Assembly (NCBI GenBank): GCA_020026275.1
Contig: JAHHQQ010000007.1
Coordinates: forward strand, 1-64,000
Reading direction: 5' to 3'
DNA length: 64,000 nt
Origin: Bacteroidales bacterium
GTDB lineage: Bacteria > Bacteroidota > Bacteroidia > Bacteroidales > UBA932
Part shown: piece by piece, positions 33,970-44,090 of the stretch
How positions within the stretch are numbered: the stretch's first letter is position 1
Layout: each line of letters opens with the position of its first letter
Position numbers and translations under genes: made by a program
The notes under the pieces: model-generated
What the model was told of the DNA's origin: nothing
The model's input: the letters and a program-made list of their open reading frames with translations, nothing else
Databases searched by the model: none

Positions 33970-35232
33970 TTATCGCAATTGCTTGGAGACTCTTCTGATG
34001 GAAGCGGTCTGCTCCAGTTCGGCGATGGATGTGCCGGTTGGTACGCAAAGGCATGGAACTTCATTTTCTTCGAAATGGAATTTCCTGACATTCTCACTGC
34101 TGTTGAATCCCACTTTGACCACGTTGATTTCTTCTCTTCCCAAATCGATTTCTCCGTTTTCTTCTTCATGCTTTTTGTGAAAATCTTCATATTTGAAGTT
34201 TTTGTCAATCATGATGAGTTTTCCAATCTCAGGACCAGTCAGACCGATCAGGTTCATCTGGAAACCTGTGGCTATGGCTGTAATGTTGATGCGGTCGCCG
34301 AATTCCGGATCTTCTTCCAGAATGATGCCCCGCTTATATTTGTTCACATTGCCGATGTAGTTGGTGACCATATTGGTCAGCTGCTCCAGTTCGGACATAT
34401 TCACACCGTTGTCATTCTTTCCTACGGTAATGTTGAGCAGGAGGTTTTTGGCTGTCTTCAAATCAAAATCGTTGAGAAGCGGACTTTCAAAGGCACCTTT
34501 CAAAGCATCTTGCATTCTATTTTTCCCTGTTCCTGTTCCATATCCCATGAGGGCGAGACCGCTGTTTTTCATCATGGTCTTGGCATCCTCGAAATCGACA
34601 TTGACATAGCCCGGCTTCTGGATAATCTCAACGATGCCTTTGACAGCTGTCGCCAGCACTTCATCTACCTTCGGGAAGGCTTCATGAATGAGCTGGTTCC
34701 CGAAATGGGCGTAGAGGTTTTCATTGTTGATGATCAGAAGGCTGTCTACGTTTTTTTCCAATTCATGGATACCGTCCACTGCCTTGGACAAGAATTCATC
34801 CCCTTCATTTTTGAATGGAAGGGTAACGACGGCAACGGTCAGGATACCCTTGTCCTTGGCCATCTTGGCAATGACAGGAGAGGCTCCTGTACCAGTTCCT
34901 CCACCCATTCCGGCAGTGATAAATAACATCTGTGTACCGGTATTGATGACAATATCTTCTATAGTCTTTTGAGATTCCAAGGCGGCATTGCGCCCCTTGG
35001 TCGGGTTGGTTCCAGCTCCCAGTCCTTCGCCCAACTGTATCTTGATGGGAACGTTGCTTTTCTGCAAGGCCTGTGAGTCAGTATTGCAGACAATCATTTC
35101 GCAACCTTCGATATTTTGGTTATACATATAGTTGACTGCATTGCAGCCACCGCCACCTACACCAATTACCTTGATCAGTGCATTGGTCGGCTCCCATGTA
35201 TTCGGTATTATTTCAATCATTTGGTCCATCAT
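33970..35232 (-). CDS. ftsZ: Cell division protein FtsZ
   Basis: The tubulin-like GTPase that forms the division ring. The 420-residue protein has the GTP-binding GVGGGGCNAVN near residue 24, the tubulin signature GGGTGTG at about 109-115 and the T7 synergy-loop region near NVDFEDAKTMM. The C-terminal linker is short (from about 320), ending ASIRRVSKQLR; the expected conserved tail peptide for FtsA binding probably lies in NEVPCLCVPTGTSIAE or the final residues. Last gene of the dcw cluster, 15 bases after ftsA. Confidence 0.96.
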   Translation of the reverse strand: MMDQMIEIIPNTWEPTNALIKVIGVGGGGCNAVNYMYNQNIEGCEMIVCNTDSQALQKSNVPIKIQLGEGLGAGTNPTKGRNAALESQKTIEDIVINTGTQMLFITAGMGGGTGTGASPVIAKMAKDKGILTVAVVTLPFKNEGDEFLSKAVDGIHELEKNVDSLLIINNENLYAHFGNQLIHEAFPKVDEVLATAVKGIVEIIQKPGYVNVDFEDAKTMMKNSGLALMGYGTGTGKNRMQDALKGAFESPLLNDFDLKTAKNLLLNITVGKNDNGVNMSELEQLTNMVTNYIGNVNKYKRGIILEEDPEFGDRINITAIATGFQMNLIGLTGPEIGKLIMIDKNFKYEDFHKKHEEENGEIDLGREEINVVKVGFNSSENVRKFHFEENEVPCLCVPTGTSIAELEQTASIRRVSKQLR

Positions 35233-35247
35233 TCACTTCCTCCTATA

Positions 35248-36717
35248 TTAATTATCCTCCTCCTGGTCGTCACTATTGTCGTATATCTTGTTGATGAGGT
35301 CGTCCAGAAAATGCCATCTCACCCCATTGCTCTTCTTGGCCGGCTTTTTCTTCTTCGGATCCTTTACTTCTTCCTCGTCTTCTGCTTCTTCTTCCAGCTC
35401 TTCTTCCAACTCTTCTTCCTCTTCTGGTATCTGCGGCTCTTTGTATTGCTTGCGCAGATTTATGTTTTCCAATACCTCTGTCTCTTCTTCTATCCTTTCC
35501 TCTTCATCGTTTTCTTCTTCTGTGAGGGTGGAGGTCAGGCAATTGATGTTGTTTTCTTCTTTGGCCGCCAGAATCATGCCGATGGAATTGGCCAGCTCCG
35601 GTTTGGAAGAATCGATGTCATCTACGAAAGAGACAAGGTGGCGAGGATATCCGGTCCTCACATTGTAGCCGGACAATTCCTTGATGAAATTGGCCAGGTT
35701 GGCGAGATTGGCTCCGCCACCTGTGATGACCACACCATTTCTCAGTCGGTCAGCATAACCACTCTGTTCAATCTTGTAGAGGATGGCCTGTATGATTTCA
35801 TTTGCTCTGGCTGTAATTACTTCAGAGAGGTACTGTACTGGAATTTGCTTGTAGCCGTTCATTTCCTGGTCCTCAATCTGAATGATCTTTTCCTGGAGAG
35901 ACTGCAGCTTGTCTGGAATGCAGACACCGAAGGCCAGTTTGATGTTCTCTGCCAAATTGGCACTGATGGAACATTCTGTCCGGATGTCGTTGGTAATGGA
36001 TTTTCCACCGAATGGGATGGAGGCGTAATATCTCAGAACTTTTCGGTTGTAGATGCTGACAGAAGTGGAACCTCCGCCGAAATCTACGAGTGCGACACCA
36101 TTATCCATTTCATCTTCTGTCAAGACTGCCTTGGCAATGGTGGAAGGGGAGAAGTAGAGCCGGGTGGTCGCAATGTCCAGATCGTTGAATACCTTGTAGA
36201 TGTTTCTGACTGAACTTTTCTTTCCGATGAAAAGTTTGAAATGTCCTTTGAACACTTTGCTGATGACTCCGATGATGTCTTGTTCAATCAACTGGAAATT
36301 TTCATCGTCCGAAAAAGATTGTGGAATGGCGACATAGAGTTGTTCCGTTTCTGGATTCTCGATAGGGTAGTCATTCTGTGCAATGCTCTTCAAACTCTCC
36401 ACTTCCTCTGCAGTGATGCTTTCGTCAGGATTTGAGCGATCCATCTCCGCTTCAGCCGTCTCTTGACGGATGTCGCATTTAGGATAATTCACCACTACTT
36501 GTGAAATCTTCATCTGAAGCTGGTTTTCTGCTTCGTTGACCAGTTCATTCAGAATCGCAGATACTTTCTTGGGAATGAATACAGCACTATACTTGATTCC
36601 GTTCGCAGGTCTGTCGCCATGATAGATAATGCGTACGTCTTCTCCAGAAATCTGTGCGATCGTCAATACAATGTTTGACGTTCCCAAATCAATTGCAGCA
36701 ATGTATCTTTCGTTCAT
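35248..36717 (-). CDS. ftsA: Cell division protein FtsA with acidic C-terminal extension
   Basis: Actin-like protein that tethers FtsZ to the membrane. The 489-residue product starts YIAAIDLGTSNIV (phosphate-1 loop), and has LVDFGGGSTSV near 200 (phosphate-2) and VITGGGANLANL near 340 (adenosine motif). After residue 385 comes an extension of about 100 residues: a strongly acidic run of Glu (about 395-455), a KKKKPAKK basic patch, and an amphipathic stretch (RWHFLDDLINKIYDN) that probably serves as the membrane-targeting helix, followed by another acidic tail. The extension is longer than in enterobacterial FtsA. Confidence 0.95.
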   Translation of the reverse strand: MNERYIAAIDLGTSNIVLTIAQISGEDVRIIYHGDRPANGIKYSAVFIPKKVSAILNELVNEAENQLQMKISQVVVNYPKCDIRQETAEAEMDRSNPDESITAEEVESLKSIAQNDYPIENPETEQLYVAIPQSFSDDENFQLIEQDIIGVISKVFKGHFKLFIGKKSSVRNIYKVFNDLDIATTRLYFSPSTIAKAVLTEDEMDNGVALVDFGGGSTSVSIYNRKVLRYYASIPFGGKSITNDIRTECSISANLAENIKLAFGVCIPDKLQSLQEKIIQIEDQEMNGYKQIPVQYLSEVITARANEIIQAILYKIEQSGYADRLRNGVVITGGGANLANLANFIKELSGYNVRTGYPRHLVSFVDDIDSSKPELANSIGMILAAKEENNINCLTSTLTEEENDEEERIEEETEVLENINLRKQYKEPQIPEEEEELEEELEEEAEDEEEVKDPKKKKPAKKSNGVRWHFLDDLINKIYDNSDDQEEDN

Positions 36718-36742
36718 ATCTTGATCTTATGTTTTTTCTTCT

Positions 36743-37513
36743 TTATTTACAAACTATCTGTCCGCTGTTCTTTACGCTGACACTGGTATAGTGTCCTTCA
36801 CCTTTCAACTTCACGATATATCGGTAATAGTCGCGGATCTTGGCAAACTTGATTTCATAATTGTCGGGAGGTCCGAACAGGAAACTCTCTTTCCCGATAT
36901 TCGGTTTCAGGACAAGGTTGCCCTTCTTGTCTGCTTCAATGCTCTTGAATGCATTGGACCAGGTCTTGTCCTTGTTCATATATTGAATCATCAGGAGCAG
37001 GTTTTCCAGCCAATATTTCTGTTTCGGGCTGGTCAGAACTCCTTTCCAGTTCGGGTCAATACGGAAGTGTCCGATAATTTCTGTTAATCTTTTATCATAA
37101 TTCTCTTTTGCAGGGAAGAGATAGCCGGTCTCGTCAATGAAGAAGCTTCCAGCATTGGTAACCAATTTGATGACAGGTGCCCTTTCTTCAATCCGGATGT
37201 TGAGCCGGCCGTTGGAGGTGATGAACGCCTCGCAATTCAAGATGGAGCTCTTCTCCTCCAGAATATTTTCCAACTTTTTCAAATCCAGGCTGTCCAGCGG
37301 TTCTCCGTTGTATCTTCCATATTCCTTGTCAATGATTTTCTTGATTTCCCTGTTGCTGATGAAGCCCAATTGGGAGGAGTCTGCTATTTCAATTTCAATT
37401 CCAGAACAGATTTTCTTTTTGTGCGACTTTCTTGTACTGATGTCAAGAGATAATATCAGTACAATCATGATCCCCAGAAGGGTATAGGCGGCTATTTTGG
37501 ATTTTCTGCTCAT
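36743..37513 (-). CDS. ftsQ: Cell division protein FtsQ
   Basis: A 256-residue bitopic protein: short cytoplasmic N terminus, one membrane helix (about 8-25, AAYTLLGIMIVLILSLDI), then a periplasmic POTRA-like domain (about 40-115) with GFISNREIKKII and ILNCEAFITSNGRLNIRIEE, and an FtsQ beta domain with the APVIKLV...FFIDETGYLFP segment. Part of the FtsQLB regulatory complex. It sits in the normal place, between murC and ftsA. Confidence 0.9.
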   Translation of the reverse strand: MSRKSKIAAYTLLGIMIVLILSLDISTRKSHKKKICSGIEIEIADSSQLGFISNREIKKIIDKEYGRYNGEPLDSLDLKKLENILEEKSSILNCEAFITSNGRLNIRIEERAPVIKLVTNAGSFFIDETGYLFPAKENYDKRLTEIIGHFRIDPNWKGVLTSPKQKYWLENLLLMIQYMNKDKTWSNAFKSIEADKKGNLVLKPNIGKESFLFGPPDNYEIKFAKIRDYYRYIVKLKGEGHYTSVSVKNSGQIVCK

Positions 37514-37532
37514 GTTTCAGTTTTTCTCCGCT

Positions 37533-38897
37533 TTATTTCAATCTTTTTTCCATCATTTTCGTAATTGGTTCTATGAACCGATCAATATTTCCTGCACCGA
37601 ATGTGCCCAAAACGTCTAGTGGCTCGTTGGCAAGATAGTCCATCAGCTCCTCTTTCCGGATGAGCACTTTCTCCGGTGCAGTCACCCGGTCGAAGATGAT
37701 CTCGGAAGTCACGCCCGGAATCGGCTCTTCACGGGCAGGGTAGATATCCAGAAGAATCAGTTTGTCCAGCTGGCTGAGGGCCTTTGCAAATTCGTCGGCA
37801 AAATCCCGTGTTCTGGTAAACAGGTGAGGCTGGAAGATGCCGGTCAGTTTCCGGTGCGGGAAAATCCCCTTGATGGAACTGATGGCAGAAGCCAGTTCTG
37901 CCGGATGATGGGCATAGTCATCGATATAGGTCAATTCCCGGGTGTTCAGGTGAAGGTCCATTCTTCTTTTTACTCCACGGAATGAGCCAATCGCTTTGCG
38001 GATGGCCTCTGGATCCAGACCATAGATGATGCAAACGGCGGCGGCGCCTACACTGTTTTCGGCATTGAGCCAGCCCGGAACCCCCACTTTGATGTCCTCC
38101 AGCTTCCCGTTCGGGTAAATCAGATCATAGTGGGTATAGCCCAATTCGTCCTGCCTGATATTTTCAGGATGAAAATCGGCTCGGGTGTCTGTGTAACTAT
38201 AGGTCAAAATTTGAGCTTTTGTGTCCTTTTCGGCAATGTCAAGCCCATATTTTTTGATGACGGTGCCCTTCACTTGAGAAGCAAAATCCCGGAAAGCCTG
38301 CTGGTAGTGGGCTTCGTCTCCATAGATGTCCAGATGGTCTGCATCCATTGCTGTCACCAATGCGATTTCCGGCCGAAGTTGCAGGAATGAACGGTCAAAT
38401 TCGTCTGCTTCCACTACAACGTTGGGTTCGTGGTCCATCAGTAAGTTGCTGTCGTAATTTTGGGAAATGCCACCCAAAAAAGCAGAGCAGCCTGTTTCAG
38501 AATCTGTCAGGATATGGGCGACAAGGGTACTTGTCGTTGTTTTCCCATGAGTGCCGGCTATGGCCAGACAATGTTGCCCTCGGGTGATTTCTCCTAAGAC
38601 TTGTGAACGTTTGAGTATCTTGTAGCCTTGCTTCTGGACATGCACCAGTTCTCCCATATCTGAAGGAATGGCCGGTGTGTAGATGACCAACGTGTCCTCT
38701 ACCGATTGAGGAATGAAGTCTGTGTTATCTTCATAGTGGACCTCGATTCCTTCTTCCTCCAAATGTCTGGTCAGCTCGGACGGAGTACGATCATAACCAG
38801 AGACATGTTTTCCTTTGAATTTATAATATCGGGCGATGGCACTCATGCCGATTCCTCCGATTCCTATAAAATAGATGTTTTTGTATTCTTTGTTCAT
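37533..38897 (-). CDS. murC: UDP-N-acetylmuramate-L-alanine ligase
   Basis: First amino-acid-adding Mur ligase in peptidoglycan precursor synthesis. The 454-residue protein has the N-terminal UDP-binding YFIGIGGIGMSAIA, the ATP loop GTHGKTTT at about 116-123, and VEADEFDRSFLQL near 166. HHPAE near 331 (DDYAHHPAELAS) is the usual MurC signature in the C-terminal domain. 27 bases downstream of murG in the dcw cluster. Confidence 0.95.
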   Translation of the reverse strand: MNKEYKNIYFIGIGGIGMSAIARYYKFKGKHVSGYDRTPSELTRHLEEEGIEVHYEDNTDFIPQSVEDTLVIYTPAIPSDMGELVHVQKQGYKILKRSQVLGEITRGQHCLAIAGTHGKTTTSTLVAHILTDSETGCSAFLGGISQNYDSNLLMDHEPNVVVEADEFDRSFLQLRPEIALVTAMDADHLDIYGDEAHYQQAFRDFASQVKGTVIKKYGLDIAEKDTKAQILTYSYTDTRADFHPENIRQDELGYTHYDLIYPNGKLEDIKVGVPGWLNAENSVGAAAVCIIYGLDPEAIRKAIGSFRGVKRRMDLHLNTRELTYIDDYAHHPAELASAISSIKGIFPHRKLTGIFQPHLFTRTRDFADEFAKALSQLDKLILLDIYPAREEPIPGVTSEIIFDRVTAPEKVLIRKEELMDYLANEPLDVLGTFGAGNIDRFIEPITKMMEKRLK

Positions 38898-38924
38898 TTC
38901 TTTTCTTCTGATTTTTGATTTTCT

Positions 38925-40073
38925 TTATTTGACCAGACCGTAGGCCGTTTCTGCAATGGTCAGTGCCGCATCCGGCAGAGCCAATTTCCCGATATTGTCT
39001 TCCATGATATGCAGTTTCTCTTCATTTGCCAAAAGGGAGACTGCTTCCTTCATCAATATTTCTGGAGCATCGGCATCTTTCACAAAAATGGCGGCATTTT
39101 TTCTGACCAGAGCCATAGCATTATGGGTCTGGTGGTCTTCCGCCACGTTCGGGGAAGGGACGAAGATTGTCGCCTTGTGCAGCGCACAGAGTTCTGATAC
39201 GGTGCTGGCCCCTGAACGGGAAATGACTATGTCTGCTGCCGCATAAGCCAGGTCCATGCGCTTGATGAAGTCATGATGCTGGATCTGCACCAGTCCGTCC
39301 GCAGCCTTTTTACGGGCTTCTTCCATGAACGCATCCATCTTCGCCTTGTAGTATTTGCCGCACTGCCAGATGACTTCAATGTCCTGGCCGCCTGGACATC
39401 CTTCTTCAATCCATTTCATCATGGACTTGTTCAGCGTGCCGCTGCCCAGACTGCCTCCCACGATGAAGATGTGCTTTTTGGCAGGATCCAGATGATAGAA
39501 TTCATATCCTTCCTCTTTCATGGCAGGGGTAGCCGGCGATGAAACATCTTTACGTATTGGATTTCCGGTCAGGATGATCTTTTCAGCAGGGAAGAATCGT
39601 TCCATCCCTTCGTAGGCTACACAGATCTTGTCCACGCGTTTCCCCAGAATTTTGTTGGCAAGTCCTGCGAAGCCGTTCTGCTCCTGGATGAGGGCAGGAA
39701 TTTTCTTGCTGGTCGCAGCCCAAAGCAGAGGAGCGCTGGCATAGCCACCGACTCCGATGGCGATGTCCGGCCGGTACTCCTTCACAATCTTGCGGGCCTT
39801 GTGCAGGCTGTGAAGAATCTTGAATGGAACTTGGATGTCATTGATGATGTTCTTGAAAGTCAACTGCCGTTGCAGTCCGACCATCGGCAGTCCGATGATC
39901 CGGTAGCCTGCGGCAGGCACCTTCTCCATTTCCATCTTGCCTTCTGCTCCGACAAAGAGTATTTCATTTTCTGGATTCAGCTCCTTCATTTTGTCCGCAA
40001 TTGACACGGCCGGGAAGATATGTCCTCCTGTGCCTCCACCGCTTATGATGATTCTCAATGCTTTGTGTTCCAT
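38925..40073 (-). CDS. murG: MurG, lipid II synthase (GlcNAc transferase)
   Basis: Adds GlcNAc to lipid I on the cytoplasmic face of the inner membrane. The 382-residue GT-B glycosyltransferase has the glycine loop GGGTGGHIFPA at residues 11-21, GVGGYASAPLLWAA near 105, the UDP-binding SRSGASTVSELCAL near 291, and the VPSPNVAEDHQTHNA element. Nine bases separate it from ftsW, consistent with a tightly linked transcript. Confidence 0.95.
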   Translation of the reverse strand: MEHKALRIIISGGGTGGHIFPAVSIADKMKELNPENEILFVGAEGKMEMEKVPAAGYRIIGLPMVGLQRQLTFKNIINDIQVPFKILHSLHKARKIVKEYRPDIAIGVGGYASAPLLWAATSKKIPALIQEQNGFAGLANKILGKRVDKICVAYEGMERFFPAEKIILTGNPIRKDVSSPATPAMKEEGYEFYHLDPAKKHIFIVGGSLGSGTLNKSMMKWIEEGCPGGQDIEVIWQCGKYYKAKMDAFMEEARKKAADGLVQIQHHDFIKRMDLAYAAADIVISRSGASTVSELCALHKATIFVPSPNVAEDHQTHNAMALVRKNAAIFVKDADAPEILMKEAVSLLANEEKLHIMEDNIGKLALPDAALTIAETAYGLVK

Positions 40074-40082
40074 ATTTGTCTT

Positions 40083-41459
40083 CTATTGTAATTTATCCAG
40101 TTCATCCATGCTGGATCGGATATTGTCTTCCGACAAATCTGATTCCAAAATCGGTGCGGATTGTTTGGTTTCTCTTTCTATATTTTCTTTGCCCAGTTTG
40201 CTCAAGTTCAGCAGGACTCCAAAAGCTGCACTGAATATCCAAAAGGAAAATTTTCCATGACTGATCATCGGCAAGGTTTGTCCCGATATCGGAAAAATTC
40301 CGATATTCATCAAGATATGGAACATTGCCTGCCCGGAAATAAGGAAGACAATGCCGACGACGGCCATTTTGCCGAATTCCTCTCGGATGTTGCGTACAAT
40401 GATATTTCCCCTGGCGAGCAGACTGCTGTACAGAATCAGTACCAGCAATACGCCGAAGATGCCGTATTCTTCCACAATGAAGGCAAACATATAGTCTTCA
40501 TAGATGATTGGAACGACATATTTCTGTGTACTGTTGCCTGGGCCTTTCCCAAACAGCCCTCCTTCCTTGATGGCATATTTGGCACTGATCGGTTGTCTTA
40601 CTTTGTCTAGTACCTTCTGGAAATCAGCTGTTCCATCTGCTTCTTTCAATGCTTTTTCGTACTGGATATCAAATCGATTGAGTGAAGACTGGAGGTGGGA
40701 GAACATTCCTCCGTCTGAAATTCTGTTGAGAATCATTACAGAGGCGCTGACTGCTGCTGCGGCAATAGCAAAATGCAGGACATATCTGGGTCGGAGGATT
40801 TTTCCGATGACAATCATCACTCCACAGAGACCTATAATGAAGATACTGGTGAATAGACTCATTCCGGCGGCAATCACCGAGGCAAAGCCGATTGGAAAGT
40901 AGATGTAAATCCATTTGTTGAGTGTTTTGGTGGTCAGAAGTTTGCCTAGTTGTGGCTTTCTGGTGGCAATCTTTGAGTGTAGTATCTTTCCCCATTTCAG
41001 TTCATTCTCGTGATAACTGCTGATTGCCCAGGCTGTATACATGATCATTCCCAGTTTGATTACTTCCACCACATGGATATTCATTCCAAACACTTTGATG
41101 ATCCTTTCCGCCTCGTTCATTTTTCCGACCTCGATGATGCCAGGCAATTTGATGCGCAAGATCAGGATCATCAGAAGACAGAAAGAAATGACAAATCCCC
41201 ATCTGGACAGGGCCTTGATATGATTGTACTTGAACAGGAAGTACACAAGAGCTGTGATGCCCAAACCTACGGCGATGGTGAAGACTTGTTCTCGGATGAT
41301 GTCAAGCCTTGTCATGTCGAGTTCCAATGCCAGCATGGAAGTGGAGGAGGAGATAGATAACATGGACACGATGATAAGCAGCATCAAAATGGTCAATATA
41401 ATCTTGTCTCCCTTGATGTCTTCCAGCATTTGGAGAATGGGTAGTTCCTTCTTGTTCAC
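40083..41459 (-). CDS. ftsW: SEDS-family division glycosyltransferase FtsW
   Basis: Polymerises lipid II at the septum together with FtsI. The protein (458 residues from the chosen start) has about ten membrane helices and the SEDS signature region near the C terminus (GIFPISGQTLPMISHGKFS). The ATG nearest the first helix is at 41429; the GTG at 41459 leaves a 13-base gap after murD and supplies a normal short cytoplasmic lead. Longer ATG versions overlap murD. I prefer the GTG but cannot prove it. The position between murD and murG argues for FtsW rather than RodA. Confidence 0.9.
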   Translation of the reverse strand: MNKKELPILQMLEDIKGDKIILTILMLLIIVSMLSISSSTSMLALELDMTRLDIIREQVFTIAVGLGITALVYFLFKYNHIKALSRWGFVISFCLLMILILRIKLPGIIEVGKMNEAERIIKVFGMNIHVVEVIKLGMIMYTAWAISSYHENELKWGKILHSKIATRKPQLGKLLTTKTLNKWIYIYFPIGFASVIAAGMSLFTSIFIIGLCGVMIVIGKILRPRYVLHFAIAAAAVSASVMILNRISDGGMFSHLQSSLNRFDIQYEKALKEADGTADFQKVLDKVRQPISAKYAIKEGGLFGKGPGNSTQKYVVPIIYEDYMFAFIVEEYGIFGVLLVLILYSSLLARGNIIVRNIREEFGKMAVVGIVFLISGQAMFHILMNIGIFPISGQTLPMISHGKFSFWIFSAAFGVLLNLSKLGKENIERETKQSAPILESDLSEDNIRSSMDELDKLQ

Positions 41460-41472
41460 GTTCTGATGTATT

Positions 41473-42813
41473 TTACAAATTTCTGACTGCTTCCTTGAAT
41501 TTCCGGCCTCGGTCTTCATAACTCTTGAACAAATCAAAGCTGGCGCAGCAAGGACTCAACAATACGATATCGCCATCTTTGGCAAATCTGCTGGCGGCCT
41601 TGACAGCATCTTCCGCAGAGGTGGTGTCACAAATGTGCCCGCTTCCGACAATCGGTTCAAAAGCGGCGTGGATCTTCTTGTTGTCTAGCCCCAGGCAGAC
41701 GATGGCCTTCACTTTCTCTCTGACAATATCTAGCATGAGACTGTAGTCATTGCCCTTGTCTTTTCCGCCGACAATCCATACGACGGGTCTTTTCTGTGCG
41801 TCCAGAGCATACCAGGCGGCATCCATGTTGGTGGCCTTGGAGTCATTGATGTACAGGACTCCGCCGATACTTAGGACAGGCTCCAGTCTGTGCTCGATTG
41901 GTTGGAAGGTCTCCAGTGAATTCCGGATGGTTTCGTTGTCAATACCAGCAGCTTTGGCGGCCAAGGCGGCAGCCATGGAGTTATAGATGTTGTGTTTTCC
42001 GCCTAAAGCCAATTCATTGAGCATGATGTCGCATTGGTCTTCCTTGTATCGGATGACGATTCTGTCTTTTTTCAGATAGGCTCCTTTTTCCACTTCTTGC
42101 TTCTGGGTAAAAGGAAGTTTCTGTGCCTTCATGAGAATTTGGTTGAGGTGGTTGATGGTGATTTCATCGTCAGAATCGAAGATGAAGCAGTCTTCACTTC
42201 TCAGATTTCTGGTAATCCTGAATTTGGCCTTGATGTAATTTTCCATATTGTACCCATATCGATCCAAATGGTCTGGAGAAATATTGGTAATGATGGCGAT
42301 ATCGGGTCTGAAGTCATAGCAGTTATCTAGTTGGAAACTGCTGAGTTCCAAGACATAATAGTCAAAATTTTCTGTGGCGACCTGATAGGCGTAGCTTTTC
42401 CCGATGTTGCCGCCCAATCCCACATTCAGTCCAGCCTGTTCCAGCAAATAGAATATGAGAGAAGTCGTGGTGGTTTTACCATTGCTACCTGTAATGCAAA
42501 TCTTCTTGGCATGGTCATATCTTCCAGCGAATTCAATCTCTGAGATGATATGAATGCCTTTTTCTATCAATTTTTTAATTAGCGGTGCCGTGTCCGGTAT
42601 TCCTGGACTCTTGATGATTTCGTCCGCATTGAGTATCAGGTCTTCCGTGTGGTGCTTCTGCTCAAACGGGATTTTCCATTTTTCCAGCATCTGGATATAT
42701 TTTTCTTCAATGGCACCATTGTCTGAAAGGAATACGTCAAATCCCTTTACCTTTGCGAGAACAGCGGAACCTACTCCGCTTTCACCACCTCCAAGAACTA
42801 CTATACGTGACAT
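41473..42813 (-). CDS. murD: UDP-N-acetylmuramoyl-alanine D-glutamate ligase
   Basis: Adds D-Glu to UDP-MurNAc-L-Ala. The 446-residue Mur ligase starts RIVVLGGGESGVGSAVLA, has the ATP loop GSNGKTTT at about 109-116, LELSSFQLDN near 155 (a MurD hallmark) and HRLEPV...YINDSKATN near 305-325. It follows mraY by 50 bases and is followed closely by ftsW. Confidence 0.95.
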   Translation of the reverse strand: MSRIVVLGGGESGVGSAVLAKVKGFDVFLSDNGAIEEKYIQMLEKWKIPFEQKHHTEDLILNADEIIKSPGIPDTAPLIKKLIEKGIHIISEIEFAGRYDHAKKICITGSNGKTTTTSLIFYLLEQAGLNVGLGGNIGKSYAYQVATENFDYYVLELSSFQLDNCYDFRPDIAIITNISPDHLDRYGYNMENYIKAKFRITRNLRSEDCFIFDSDDEITINHLNQILMKAQKLPFTQKQEVEKGAYLKKDRIVIRYKEDQCDIMLNELALGGKHNIYNSMAAALAAKAAGIDNETIRNSLETFQPIEHRLEPVLSIGGVLYINDSKATNMDAAWYALDAQKRPVVWIVGGKDKGNDYSLMLDIVREKVKAIVCLGLDNKKIHAAFEPIVGSGHICDTTSAEDAVKAASRFAKDGDIVLLSPCCASFDLFKSYEDRGRKFKEAVRNL

Positions 42814-42863
42814 TTTCTAATATTTTTAATCAGTTTGTCTGCCCAAATGTTGCAGACCGACAA

Positions 42864-44075
42864 TTATAACCAAACCAATAACCAAGTCAGCAATGCGCAG
42901 ACTATCCCGGCCGCCCAGAAAGAAGCCACAATTTTGGTTTCCTTGATGGCATGTGCCGGACGCTGGATGAGGGCCGGTATGCCTTCTTTCTGGAAATGAT
43001 GATGGAGTGGAGTCATCTTGAAGATACGTTTCCCTTCACCATATCTGTGCTTGGTATATTTGAAATAATATCTCTGCAGCATGACAGAGAGACCTTCCAC
43101 TGCAAATACTCCGCATAGAACAGGGAGTAGAAGTTCTTTTCTCAGCAATACCATGGATACGCCCATGATACCTCCCAGTACCAGGGAACCTGTGTCTCCC
43201 ATGAAGACTTTGGCCGGGAACACATTGTAGTAAAGAAAGCCGATGACAGCACCGGCAAATGCGCTCAGATAGATGGCTATCTCTTCACTTCCTGGAATGA
43301 ACATCACCCTGAAATGTTCTGCAGTTACGATGTTGGTTCCTAGTCCGGCCAGGACAATCATCATGATGCTGGAAATGACAGAACTGCCTGCTGCCAATCC
43401 ATCCAGGCCATCTGTCAAGTTGGTTCCATTGGAACCGAAGAAAACGACGAGGATGATGATCAGTCCATAGATGATCCATCGCATGGTTTGTCCGAAGTCT
43501 CCTTTGAACGGGTTGAGCCAATTGTAGTCAAATGTGTGGTTCTTGATGAACGGGAAGGTTGTTGCAGTACTTTTTTCTAGGACAACCTCATTTACGGTGA
43601 CTTGTTCTGTCTCTTCTGTGGCTGTTTTTTGTGCGGCCTCAGTTCTTCCGGCAACAATGTCATCATTTACACACACAGTGCCGGCAATGATGAGCCCCAG
43701 GATAACTTGGAACACAATCTTGACTGGACCGGGCATACCGGCCTTGTTGTGCTTGAATACCTTGATGTAATCGTCAGTGAAACCGATGGCTCCGCACCAG
43801 AAGGTGGTGAGCAGCAGCAGCTGCACATAGATGTTGTCCAGCCGGCAGAACAAGAATGCAGATACGGTAAGGGCAAGGATGATGATGATGCCGCCCATGG
43901 TGGGGGTCCCTTTCTTGGACATTTGTCCTTCCAGTCCCAAATTGCGGATGGTTTCTCCAATCTGGTGTTTCCTGATCCATTTGATGATCATCCCCCCAAA
44001 TACCAAAGCGATGACCAATGCAGTTGCAAAGGCCAGACCGGCTCTGAGAGGAAGTGATGTAAGTTGATGGAGCAT
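42864..44075 (-). CDS. mraY: Phospho-N-acetylmuramoyl-pentapeptide transferase
   Basis: Makes lipid I by attaching the muramyl-pentapeptide phosphate to undecaprenyl phosphate in the inner membrane. The 403-residue protein has the expected ten-helix pattern, KGTPTMGGIIII near 56, NLTDGLDGLAAGS near 220 and the MTPLHHHFQKEG motif near 350. Between helices an extra stretch of about 40 residues (about 150-190: RTEAAQKTATEETEQ...) lengthens an extracytoplasmic loop, as in other bacteroidete MraY proteins. 15 bases after murE. Confidence 0.95.
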   Translation of the reverse strand: MLHQLTSLPLRAGLAFATALVIALVFGGMIIKWIRKHQIGETIRNLGLEGQMSKKGTPTMGGIIIILALTVSAFLFCRLDNIYVQLLLLTTFWCGAIGFTDDYIKVFKHNKAGMPGPVKIVFQVILGLIIAGTVCVNDDIVAGRTEAAQKTATEETEQVTVNEVVLEKSTATTFPFIKNHTFDYNWLNPFKGDFGQTMRWIIYGLIIILVVFFGSNGTNLTDGLDGLAAGSSVISSIMMIVLAGLGTNIVTAEHFRVMFIPGSEEIAIYLSAFAGAVIGFLYYNVFPAKVFMGDTGSLVLGGIMGVSMVLLRKELLLPVLCGVFAVEGLSVMLQRYYFKYTKHRYGEGKRIFKMTPLHHHFQKEGIPALIQRPAHAIKETKIVASFWAAGIVCALLTWLLVWL

Positions 44076-44090
44076 GATCTTTTTATTTTA

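Noticed and set aside
35116..36213. 365-residue + strand frame and a nearby poly-serine frame
   Set aside because: Antisense to ftsZ/ftsA; the serine run is the mirror of the Glu-rich tail of FtsA.
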